A stretch of DNA of 14,797 nt from Pelobacter sp. UBA6812 (GTDB lineage: Bacteria > Desulfobacterota > Desulfuromonadia > Desulfuromonadales > Syntrophotaleaceae). The notes beneath the pieces were generated by a model. It searched no databases, was not told where the DNA came from, and was given only the letters and a program-made list of their open reading frames with translations. The position numbers and the translations under genes were made by a program. Below, one piece after another: positions 7,318 through 14,086 of this stretch. The stretch is taken from the NCBI GenBank assembly GCA_002452265.1, contig DKEW01000076.1:1-14797 (forward strand), given 5' to 3'. Each line of letters opens with the position of its first letter. Position 1 is the first letter of the stretch.

Positions 7318-8409
7318 ATGAAAAAGATCCGCGTTCTGTGCCTGACCTCATTCAGCGACCTTCCTGAAGCGCACATGTTTGTCAAACTGCGAGAGTCGGG
7401 TATCGACCTGAACGTCATCGCCAGTCCCGGAGCCCCCCATAACGACAAAATCCGCAAGGCGGGGGTTCCTATTGAAGAGCTGAAGCTTCAGGGCCGCTTT
7501 GACATACAGGGCATTCGTTTTATTCGCGAAAAACTGAAACGCGAGCAGTTTGATATCCTGCACATGTTCAATAACCGTACGACTTCCAATGGTCTTCTGG
7601 CAGCTACGGGTATATCCATCAAGCGGATATGTTATAGAGGAATTGAAGGGAATGTCAGTTATTTCGATCCAGCCTCATGGACAACCTACCTTCACCCTAA
7701 AGTCGACAGAATTATCTGTGTTGCCGAAGCCATCCGGCAAACGCTTTTGAACGTCGGGTTTGGTCCTCTTCGGCTTGATACTCAAAAAGTGGTGACTATC
7801 CACAAAGGCCACGAACTTGCCTGGTACGATGCCAAGCCCGCTGATCTAACTGGACTAGGCATTCCTAATGATGCTTTTGTTATTGGCTGCATCGCCAATG
7901 ACCGACCGCGCAAAGGGCTTCACATCCTGATTGAGGCAATGAATTATCTCCCCGCCGATGGCTCCGTTCATCTACTGCTCATCGGAAAAATGGATTCCTC
8001 CAAGCTGCTTCCTCTTATCGGAGCCAGTCCCAATGCAAAAAATATCCACCTCACAGGCTACCGAACCGATGCCCCTGCATTGATAGCCGCATGCAGCACA
8101 GCGGTTCTTCCTGCCCTGAAAAGAGAGGGGCTGCCCAAGGCCATTATAGAGGCCATGGTGTATGCCATCCCCCCCATAGTGACCCGCTCCGGCGGCAGTC
8201 CTGAACTTGTTGTCGAGGGAGAAAGTGGTCTGGTGGTTTCGCCAGGCGACGCAAAAGAATTAGCCGAGGCAATCAGATCCCTATATGATAATCGGGCACT
8301 GGCGACGGCGATGGGGAAATCGGCTCAGGACAGAATTTGCCGCGATTTTCGGCATACGACAACTGTAGAAAAAACGTTGGCAGTGTATCACCAGCTAATA
8401 AAAGAGTGA
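7318..8409 (+). CDS. Glycosyltransferase family 4
   Basis: A 363-aa GT-B fold glycosyltransferase of family 4, expected to add a hexose or similar sugar to the LPS core from a nucleotide sugar at the inner membrane's cytoplasmic face. The N-terminal domain starts KKIRVLCLTSFSD and includes FDILHMFNNRTTSNGL. The C-terminal domain shows GCIANDRPRKGLHILIEAM, VHLLLIGKMD and the EX7E-type motif REGLPKAIIEAM followed by SGGSPELV, which binds the donor. The ATG at 7318 has a GGA about 8 bases upstream. It is a single-gene unit, divergent from gmhA and convergent with the GT2 gene. Donor and acceptor cannot be read from the sequence. Confidence 0.9.
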   Translation: MKKIRVLCLTSFSDLPEAHMFVKLRESGIDLNVIASPGAPHNDKIRKAGVPIEELKLQGRFDIQGIRFIREKLKREQFDILHMFNNRTTSNGLLAATGISIKRICYRGIEGNVSYFDPASWTTYLHPKVDRIICVAEAIRQTLLNVGFGPLRLDTQKVVTIHKGHELAWYDAKPADLTGLGIPNDAFVIGCIANDRPRKGLHILIEAMNYLPADGSVHLLLIGKMDSSKLLPLIGASPNAKNIHLTGYRTDAPALIAACSTAVLPALKREGLPKAIIEAMVYAIPPIVTRSGGSPELVVEGESGLVVSPGDAKELAEAIRSLYDNRALATAMGKSAQDRICRDFRHTTTVEKTLAVYHQLIKE

Positions 8410-8457
8410 GCGCACCAAAAAACAAAGACTCATGGCTAATCTCTATTTTTTTGGCGC
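8410..8457. terminator. Possible bidirectional terminator between convergent genes
   Basis: Right after the GT4 stop, GCGCACCAAAAAA (8410-8422) can pair with TTTTTTTGGCGC (8446-8457), with a two-base bulge and a loop of over 20 bases. The arms carry A and T runs, as in two-way terminators, but the long loop and bulge make it weak, and the right arm enters the last codons of the GT2 gene. Confidence 0.3.
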
Positions 8458-9203
8458 AACCACAAATCACTATATTTAAGAAATCGTGAAAAAGCACCTG
8501 TAGATGCAACCATAAACCCTGCTGCGCCATCAAGAAAACCTTTCTTGACAACATAAACTCTCAAAAAAAACATAATTGAGTGTGTAATTGAATCATAGAA
8601 TGAACAACGAACTCCTTTTTTATGTTTTTCTTCGGCCCACAAGGCGGAATATCTGGCTGATTTTGAAATCCAGCTTTCTAGATTATTATAACTATAATGT
8701 AAAAGGTCATTTTTAAGATATTGAATCCTCATATCTGAACCAAAAACAACGCGTTCATGAACCACAGAATCGTTATAATGAGCTCTTTTTCTTGGATAGA
8801 GCCTTACTACATAATCAGGATACCAGCCACTATGCCTGACAAAAGAACCAAATGCCCACGTTAGGCGAGGAACTGCATACACCTTGTCCCGCTCGTTTGC
8901 TTCAACAACAGCCTGTATTTCTTCTGCCAATTCTTCTGTAACTTCTTCATCGGCATCGACGGCAAATATCCAATCACCACTCGCATAGCTTTCAGCCAAT
9001 TGGCGCTGCACGCCAAATCCATGCCATACATTTTCAACGTACACGTTTTTTGTATATTTTTCACATATCTCGACAGTTGAGTCATTACTTCCCGAGTCCA
9101 GCACAACTATTTCATCGACCCAGGAAAGACTGCGTAGGCAACTTTCTATTTTAGACTCTTCATTTTTAACAATCATTACAGCGGATAGAGTAGTCTTAAC
9201 CAT
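8436..9203 (-). CDS. Glycosyltransferase family 2, WaaE/KdtX-like core enzyme
   Basis: A 255-aa GT-A fold transferase resembling the WaaE/KdtX group of LPS core beta-glucosyltransferases. Evidence: TLSAVMIVKNEESKIESCL at the start, EIVVLDSGSNDSTVEI, the metal/donor motif FAVDADEEV (DxD), then PRLTWAFGSFVRHSGWYPD, VRLYPRKRAHYND and VHERVVFG, which are typical for this group. Near the C-terminus an aromatic-rich stretch (FFLRVYVVKKGFLDGAAGF) may touch the membrane. It would add glucose or a similar sugar to inner-core heptose (family knowledge; the exact linkage is not readable). The ATG at 9203 has no clear ribosome site. Base composition is much more AT-rich than in waaF or hldE, as in the next gene upstream. 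It is the last gene of the minus-strand LPS run. Confidence 0.88.
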   Translation of the reverse strand: MVKTTLSAVMIVKNEESKIESCLRSLSWVDEIVVLDSGSNDSTVEICEKYTKNVYVENVWHGFGVQRQLAESYASGDWIFAVDADEEVTEELAEEIQAVVEANERDKVYAVPRLTWAFGSFVRHSGWYPDYVVRLYPRKRAHYNDSVVHERVVFGSDMRIQYLKNDLLHYSYNNLESWISKSARYSALWAEEKHKKGVRCSFYDSITHSIMFFLRVYVVKKGFLDGAAGFMVASTGAFSRFLKYSDLWLRQKNRD

Positions 9204-9340
9204 GATAGACCATAAAATCTTTTTTGATTTATTCCGGTTTTTAGAAAAGCCTTAAAGTTAATGCCAAAGCGAGACAACAAACAGGGTGAAGGAAGACATA
9301 GGCACAGAAAGTTTCTGTTGTTTCATAAATGTCAATATAT
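9204..9340. other. Non-coding gap between GT2 and GT4 genes, with palindrome
   Basis: 137 AT-rich bases inside an otherwise tightly packed run. On the minus strand a TTGACA (9335-9330) lies a few bases after the GT4 stop, and the perfect 15-base palindrome ACAGAAA-G-TTTCTGT (plus strand) sits at 9304-9318. No convincing -10 box follows at the right distance. I see no gene here; a 22-codon frame starting inside it has no ribosome site. Confidence 0.4.
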
Positions 9341-10459
9341 TTATTTTGCGTCAATAATTTTCAGCAATTTTTCAAAGTTTTTATCCCAGGAATATTCTTG
9401 AGATATTTCTTCAAGCGTACTAGCCACACACTGACGGTACTCTGTATCGTAAATGTTTTTTTCAAGAGCCAAAGCTAAATCTTCAACCTTTACGGGCGAC
9501 TTCAGTACATTTTCATTGGCTATACCACAAAACAATTCACTTGCCCCAACGCCATTGCTCACAATCACTGCAGTTCCGGAAGCCATTGCTTCAAGGACAG
9601 TCATTCCAAATTCCTCATGGCTTGCTGGCTGTACAAACAGATCAAAGGATTTCATGAACGGATAGGTTTTTTCTTGAAATCCGGCCCAGACAACCTTTGA
9701 TTCTATTCCAAGGTCTTTAACGAGACATTTATATTCATTGAGATATTTATCAGAACCTACAACAACAAGATACACTTTATCCCTAAACTTCGCTTGGGAA
9801 AAAGCCAGAATCAAGGTTTTCAAGTTTCGTTTTTTAAAATCTCCCGAAGCAACAAATCCAATCAACATAGAATCTAAGGGCAACTCATATTTTTCCAAGA
9901 TATTCTGTTTTGCTTCTGCTTTATTAAAAGGGTTGTACTCATCACTAGAGTATCCTGGATACAATACGTCTATACGATTTTCCTCAACATCATAACGACT
10001 TATTAAATCCCGTTTCATCAATAAAGAATTGGCGATCAGTTTTCTATATTTGCCGCCAATTAGCATTTTTCTATGAAACCTCCCAACATCATTTGTGGAC
10101 GGCAAAACTCTCTCCTCACCAACTTCCGATGCCAAAAAAACGCAATTGTGCAAAGCCAAAAAGTCCTGGGTCATCATATCCCCGTGCCCATAGACAAAAT
10201 TTGGCTTAATAACGCCTACTGCTAAGCTACAAAGCCTTGAAAACCAAATTCGCTTTGAATATTTTGAAAAACCTATTATTGGAATTTTAAAACACTTTAT
10301 ATTTGCGTTATCAGTCTTAACTGGAATCTTATTGGCAACAAGAAAAACGGTCCATCCGCTTTCGGCTAAGAAATGGGCCTGAAATAATATAATTTTACTA
10401 GCACCTGTTCTGCCAGAAATATTTCTTGCGGCTATTAAAATTGTTTTTTTGTTTTTCAT
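9341..10459 (-). CDS. Glycosyltransferase family 4 (AT-rich gene)
   Basis: A 372-aa GT-B, family 4 glycosyltransferase. The N-terminus reads KTILIAARNISGRTGASKII; later come LIANSLLMKRDL, VLYPGYSSDEYNPF, the C-terminal domain GFVASGDFKKRNLKTL, LVVVGSDKYL, and HEEFGMTVLEAMASGTAVIVS, the EX7E donor-binding motif. It probably extends the outer core or builds part of an O-unit at the cytoplasmic membrane; donor unknown. The gene is visibly AT-rich (one 60-base line, 9421-9480, counts 23 G+C) and uses many AAA, ATA and TTT codons, unlike lpxK, waaF or GT9. This suggests acquisition by transfer. Its second to sixth codons include a run of seven A. A 53-base AT-rich spacer separates it from the ligase gene upstream, with only a weak ribosome site. 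Confidence 0.9.
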   Translation of the reverse strand: MKNKKTILIAARNISGRTGASKIILFQAHFLAESGWTVFLVANKIPVKTDNANIKCFKIPIIGFSKYSKRIWFSRLCSLAVGVIKPNFVYGHGDMMTQDFLALHNCVFLASEVGEERVLPSTNDVGRFHRKMLIGGKYRKLIANSLLMKRDLISRYDVEENRIDVLYPGYSSDEYNPFNKAEAKQNILEKYELPLDSMLIGFVASGDFKKRNLKTLILAFSQAKFRDKVYLVVVGSDKYLNEYKCLVKDLGIESKVVWAGFQEKTYPFMKSFDLFVQPASHEEFGMTVLEAMASGTAVIVSNGVGASELFCGIANENVLKSPVKVEDLALALEKNIYDTEYRQCVASTLEEISQEYSWDKNFEKLLKIIDAK

Positions 10460-10512
10460 ATTAGTCTTTTTTTACTTCCAACAATATAAATAAATTTTTT
10501 AAACAAGAACAA

Positions 10513-11772
10513 TCACCCTTTTTCTAATTTTTTTAGAAACCTAAGTGAGGAATAAAAAACAGACAAAGAAAAACTGTAAAAAATCATGAAAGGCGATCGA
10601 GATATCCAGCTTTCTGAAAATCCGAATATAACAAAAAAGACCACAATCAGCAATCCCGACAAGGCTACCCTGCGCTGGTTTTCACTTCCGGCATTTTCCC
10701 ATCCTTTATAAAATAAAACGAAGGGCACCACTATAATAGCCATCAGCATGGACAACAACCCTAGCAAACCCGTGTTTCCCAACATTTCGAAAAAAATATT
10801 ATGCGCATGACTGCGCTCGTAGTTGAGCTGCGACTCTCCGGTTTCCATAGCGTCAATGCTGTCATGTTTAAAATCACCAATACCCGAACCAATCAGCGGG
10901 TGACGTTGAAACTGTTCCCAGGCAATTTTCCACATCAGGAAACGCTGTCCTAATGAAGTGTTCAGATTCTGTCCTGACGTGAAGCTTTTTACATCAGAAA
11001 AGGCTTGATTGATGCGGGTATCCATCCTTTCACTGAAACCGATTGCCACTCCAACCATCATCAAAATGACTACACTAAAAATCAACCGTTTTCTGCGGAC
11101 AGAAGGTGTTCGCGCAGCAACCATCGGGACAAAAACCAATACTATTGGCAACGCCAACCAGCCCCCACGCGATCCACTTAACAGGCTCGCGGTGAGGGCT
11201 GCCCCTAAAGCCAGGCCGGAAAGCAGCCAGTGGGCTCTGCCGGGTTTATACAAAGCGGAAATGAAAAGTAGTCCACCAAATAACATGCCAACATTGCCGA
11301 AAACAATAGGGTGAGTGATCCCCTGCGCTCTCTCCATTCCAAGGAAAAAAGTCTGATAAGTCGCCACCCCCAGAAGCACAAACGCCCCGAAATATATTCC
11401 GCGCAGGTAATACCGCGAGAGATCCGCACGCACCCTGCCCGCCGAAGCGGCCAGCACGAAAAAGCCTAGAAGATAGCTAAGCTTGGTTATCCGCTTGACC
11501 CCCTGATACAAGTCATCGGCGTTAAGCAAACTGACAAGACAGGCAATCAGAAAAATCACAACAGCATAAAAAAACACCTTTAACTCTTTCGGAATTTCAT
11601 GCCATGAGATGCCCTTAAGTGAAAACACCCCAAACAAGCATGCCAGCAGGAACAAACCGCTATGCCAGTTTTTCACGGTACCCAGCAAAACAGGAAACGC
11701 AAAACAGAGTCCGGCATAGATCGTCGTACTTCTTTTTTCAAAAAACTCAACCCACACAGCTGTTATCGCCAC
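10513..11772 (-). CDS. O-antigen ligase-like (Wzy_C/WaaL family) membrane protein
   Basis: A 419-aa polytopic membrane protein with about ten or more hydrophobic segments. In the middle is LLSGSRGGWLALP, then a large loop with SLGQRFLMWKIAWEQFQRHPLIGSGIGDFK, and SHAHNIFFEMLGNTGLLGLL (His322/His324). These are hallmarks of the O-antigen ligase/polymerase family; a loop histidine and an arginine are important in WaaL. It would transfer undecaprenyl-linked O-antigen to the finished core at the periplasmic face. A Wzy-type polymerase cannot be ruled out by sequence alone, but its place among core transferases favours the ligase. The GTG at 11772 overlaps the upstream GT4 gene by 26 bases and lacks a clear ribosome site. 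A second GTG at 11757 is also possible. Translation is probably coupled to the upstream gene. Confidence 0.85.
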   Translation of the reverse strand: MAITAVWVEFFEKRSTTIYAGLCFAFPVLLGTVKNWHSGLFLLACLFGVFSLKGISWHEIPKELKVFFYAVVIFLIACLVSLLNADDLYQGVKRITKLSYLLGFFVLAASAGRVRADLSRYYLRGIYFGAFVLLGVATYQTFFLGMERAQGITHPIVFGNVGMLFGGLLFISALYKPGRAHWLLSGLALGAALTASLLSGSRGGWLALPIVLVFVPMVAARTPSVRRKRLIFSVVILMMVGVAIGFSERMDTRINQAFSDVKSFTSGQNLNTSLGQRFLMWKIAWEQFQRHPLIGSGIGDFKHDSIDAMETGESQLNYERSHAHNIFFEMLGNTGLLGLLSMLMAIIVVPFVLFYKGWENAGSENQRRVALSGLLIVVFFVIFGFSESWISRSPFMIFYSFSLSVFYSSLRFLKKLEKG

Positions 11773-12844
11773 TTAATATCTGTATTAATGCAGCAAGGTT
11801 TCGCTGCCTGTCAAAGTTTTGCATGGCAACCTGACGGGCCCGAATGCCGAACGATGCCCTGAGGGAAGGGTCATGCAACAGCCGAAGAACCCTCTCTTTG
11901 AGAACCTGGACATCACCAAAGGGAACAAGAAAACCGGTTTCGCCGTCTTGGACAATCTCGGGGTTACTGCTGATATCGAAAGCGACTACTGGTTTTTGAG
12001 CGGCCATCGCTTCAACCAGTACATAGCCAAACCCTTCCCATTCGGACGGCAGCACGAAAACATCGATAGAAGACATGAATTCATCCATGTTTTGTACGAA
12101 TCCGATGAAATCGACTTTGTCTGCCACCCCCTGTGAAAGGGAATAATCGGTCAACATCTTTCGCAGTGGACCTTCACCAGCGACCTTGATCCTGAAGTCG
12201 ACATTTGCAGACTTCAACTCAACAGCCAGATCAACCAAAACCTTTTGATTTTTCTGGCGAGATAACCGCCCGGCGCTGCCTATAATCATTGGTTCTGATT
12301 GTGATACGGACTTTACCAACAACTCGCCTGGCATCTCCCGAAAATCAATGCCGTTATAGACGACGCGAATCTTTTCTTCTGGGAAGAGATGGTTGTTGTT
12401 TTGCAAAATAGTCTTTTTAGTCTGAAAGGAGTTGGCAATGATCTCTGTCACGACCTTTTTGAACAGCATGCGATTGAGCAATGAATTTTTAATGGGAATA
12501 GCACTTCCCCGCCGATAGATAATGTTCGGAACATTGGCTAATCGGGCTGCAATTCCGGCTGTTTTGAGATCGGACGGAAGGTTGAGAATAACCGCTTGGG
12601 TTTGGCTCTTTTTAAACCACCGCGTCAGCGACCATATTTTGGCAAAATTGAGCACACTCAGATTGCCGATGCGAACAGGTTTGGTGGCAATCCCAGCTTG
12701 ACTTGCCTTTTTAAAGAGTTCGCCATCGGGATGAGCGGCGACAGAAACCCGGAAGCCCTCCTGCACAAGAAACTCGGCGGCCTCAAGGTGCCACTTTTCA
12801 CCCCCCCCCCAAGCACGGCAAGAATTAAACAGGCATAGATTCAT
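11747..12844 (-). CDS. Glycosyltransferase family 4 with G10 tract (candidate phase-variable)
   Basis: A 365-aa GT-B family 4 enzyme: MNLCLFNSCRAWGGGEKW at the N-terminus with the glycine-rich loop, IIYRRGSAIPI, VYNGIDF, IIGSAGRLSRQKNQ, IKVAGEGPLR, and the donor motif SEWEGFGYVLVEAMAAQKPVV. It should add a sugar to the LPS core. Residues 12-15 (Trp-Gly-Gly-Gly) are encoded by ten consecutive G. Adding one G gives a TGA right after the tract, and losing one gives a stop about 47 codons later, so slippage would switch the gene off. The ATG at 12844 gives the usual family start; an in-frame GTG at 12853 is an alternative, and both have poor ribosome sites. A hairpin lies just upstream. The 3' end overlaps the ligase gene by 26 bases. 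Confidence 0.9.
   Translation of the reverse strand: MNLCLFNSCRAWGGGEKWHLEAAEFLVQEGFRVSVAAHPDGELFKKASQAGIATKPVRIGNLSVLNFAKIWSLTRWFKKSQTQAVILNLPSDLKTAGIAARLANVPNIIYRRGSAIPIKNSLLNRMLFKKVVTEIIANSFQTKKTILQNNNHLFPEEKIRVVYNGIDFREMPGELLVKSVSQSEPMIIGSAGRLSRQKNQKVLVDLAVELKSANVDFRIKVAGEGPLRKMLTDYSLSQGVADKVDFIGFVQNMDEFMSSIDVFVLPSEWEGFGYVLVEAMAAQKPVVAFDISSNPEIVQDGETGFLVPFGDVQVLKERVLRLLHDPSLRASFGIRARQVAMQNFDRQRNLAALIQILSGDNSCVG
12801..12810 (-). repeat. Homopolymeric G10 tract inside GT4 gene
   Basis: Ten C in a row on the plus strand, G10 in the coding strand, 34-43 bases into the gene. The present length keeps the GT4 frame open (tgg ggg ggg ggt gaa). Such tracts near the 5' end of surface-glycan genes are known slippage sites in Campylobacter, Helicobacter and Neisseria. 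It is also a spot where sequencing errors are common. Confidence 0.9.
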
Positions 12845-12857
12845 AGATCCCACATGG

Positions 12858-12878
12858 ATGTTGCCGACAAAGCAACAT
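12858..12878. other. Hairpin in the waaF-GT4 spacer
   Basis: ATGTTGC (12858-12864) and GCAACAT (12872-12878) form a perfect 7-bp stem with a 7-base loop. No T run follows on either strand, so it is not a classic terminator. In the minus-strand transcript it ends 4 bases before the possible GTG start and 13 before the ATG start of the GT4 gene, where it could mask the ribosome site or mark a processing site. Confidence 0.45.
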
Positions 12879-12894
12879 GACCCTCAAAAATAGG

Positions 12895-13938
12895 TTATTC
12901 AATAATTTCTCGTGCCGCGGAAACCACCATTTCGCAGGTCACTTCGGTCATGCAGCGATGATCCGTGGGGCAAATACGCTTTAAACAAGGGGCGCATTCA
13001 ACATTCTGACGAACGACACGATAACGCGCTGTCCAGGGATAGGTGGTGGTGTGATCAGTTGGACCAAAAATGGCAACGGTGGGCACCTGCAGAGCTGCCG
13101 CGACGTGCATCGGTCCCGAGTCATTGGTTATGATCAAAGAACAATGTGCAATAACGGCCATCATCTCACGCACGGTGGTTTCACCCACCAGGTTGACCGG
13201 CCGGTAACGCATGCGGCTGACGATATCCCGCCCTATTTGCTTTTCTCCCGGGCCGCCGATAATGACCACCTGCAGACTGAATTCCTCCGCCAGAGCATCG
13301 GCAACATCGGCAAATTTCTCAGGATACCAGCGTTTGGCAGATCCATAGGCGGCGCCGGGGTTGATGGCAAGCCAGCGACCCTTACCGAGAAGCCCAAGAG
13401 CGTAGTCATTTTCAGCCTGGGTAATGACAAGACGTAGGTCATCATTTTTTCCCGTGATACCGAATGCCTTGAGCATTTCAAGATAGTGGCGCGAATGATG
13501 TTTCTGCCTGATTTCCGAAGTCAAAGGGACGGAGGATGTCAGAAATAAGCGCCGGCTATCCGTAGAAAATCCTATACGCTGAGGAATACTGGCCAGAAAC
13601 GCAAGTAACGCGGCTTCAATAGCCTTTTGCAAGAGGATGGCCAGATCGAAACGCTCGGCACGAAGTTGGCGAACAAAGCGATAGAAACCGGGAACACCTC
13701 GGTGTTCCCCTTTTCGATCGTATGTAATGACACGATCACAATACGGATGGGGTATAAACAATTGGGCAACAAGAGGATTGGCAACGACCACGATCTCTGC
13801 CAGAGGGAAGGTATGGCGTATAGCCCCCAGAGCGGGGGTCATCATGACACCATCACCAATCCAGTTGGTTGCACGGACCAGAATCTTTTCTGGAGCAGGG
13901 TCTATTGTAAACTTCTTAGCCAAGACTCTCCGCCTCAT
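12895..13938 (-). CDS. waaF: ADP-heptose:LPS heptosyltransferase II
   Basis: A 347-aa GT9 enzyme, the same size as WaaF/RfaF, which adds the second heptose to the inner core in the cytoplasm. Signature ILVRATNWIGDGVMMTPALGAIR near the N-terminus, INPGAAYGSAKRWYPE in the middle, VIIGGPGEKQIG, LVGETTVREMMAVI, and the donor-binding TNDSGPMHVAAAL followed by AIFGPTDHTTTYPW. The C-terminal CAPCLKRICPTDHRCM cysteine cluster is also usual. The ATG at 13938 overlaps the trm112-like gene by 23 bases and has no good ribosome site. A TTG at 13923 preceded by GGAGAG is a reasonable alternative start, trimming five residues. It belongs to the tightly packed lpxK-trm112-waaF unit. Confidence 0.96.
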   Translation of the reverse strand: MRRRVLAKKFTIDPAPEKILVRATNWIGDGVMMTPALGAIRHTFPLAEIVVVANPLVAQLFIPHPYCDRVITYDRKGEHRGVPGFYRFVRQLRAERFDLAILLQKAIEAALLAFLASIPQRIGFSTDSRRLFLTSSVPLTSEIRQKHHSRHYLEMLKAFGITGKNDDLRLVITQAENDYALGLLGKGRWLAINPGAAYGSAKRWYPEKFADVADALAEEFSLQVVIIGGPGEKQIGRDIVSRMRYRPVNLVGETTVREMMAVIAHCSLIITNDSGPMHVAAALQVPTVAIFGPTDHTTTYPWTARYRVVRQNVECAPCLKRICPTDHRCMTEVTCEMVVSAAREIIE

Positions 13939-14086
13939 CCATCAGCATCACCGGGATGTCATCCCGAACAGGAAAGGCCAGGCGACAGGTCTCGCAGACC
14001 AGCCGGCTGGCGGATTCTTCGTAACGCACTTCCCCTTTACACTGGGGGCAGGCGAGGAGTTTGAGGAGTTCTTTATTCAGGGGCAT
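13916..14086 (-). CDS. Trm112/YcaR family small zinc-ribbon-like protein
   Basis: A 56-aa protein starting MPLNKELLKLLACPQCKG. Two cysteine pairs (Cys13/Cys16 and Cys31/Cys34) are spaced as in a small zinc ribbon, and FPVRDDIPVML is the standard C-terminal motif of the Trm112/YcaR family. In E. coli the homologue ycaR lies between lpxK and kdsB, so the link to lpxK is widespread. The biochemical role in bacteria is not established; Trm112 in eukaryotes and archaea activates methyltransferases. The frame is open further upstream to 14182, but the ATG at 14086 has a GGGAG ribosome site 5 bases before it and gives the usual family start. It overlaps lpxK by 14 bases and waaF by 23. Confidence 0.9.
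   Translation of the reverse strand: MPLNKELLKLLACPQCKGEVRYEESASRLVCETCRLAFPVRDDIPVMLMDEAESLG

Noticed and set aside
9252..9320. A 22-codon minus-strand mini-ORF in the 9204-9340 gap
   Set aside because: No Shine-Dalgarno site, no recognisable product, and short frames of this size occur by chance.
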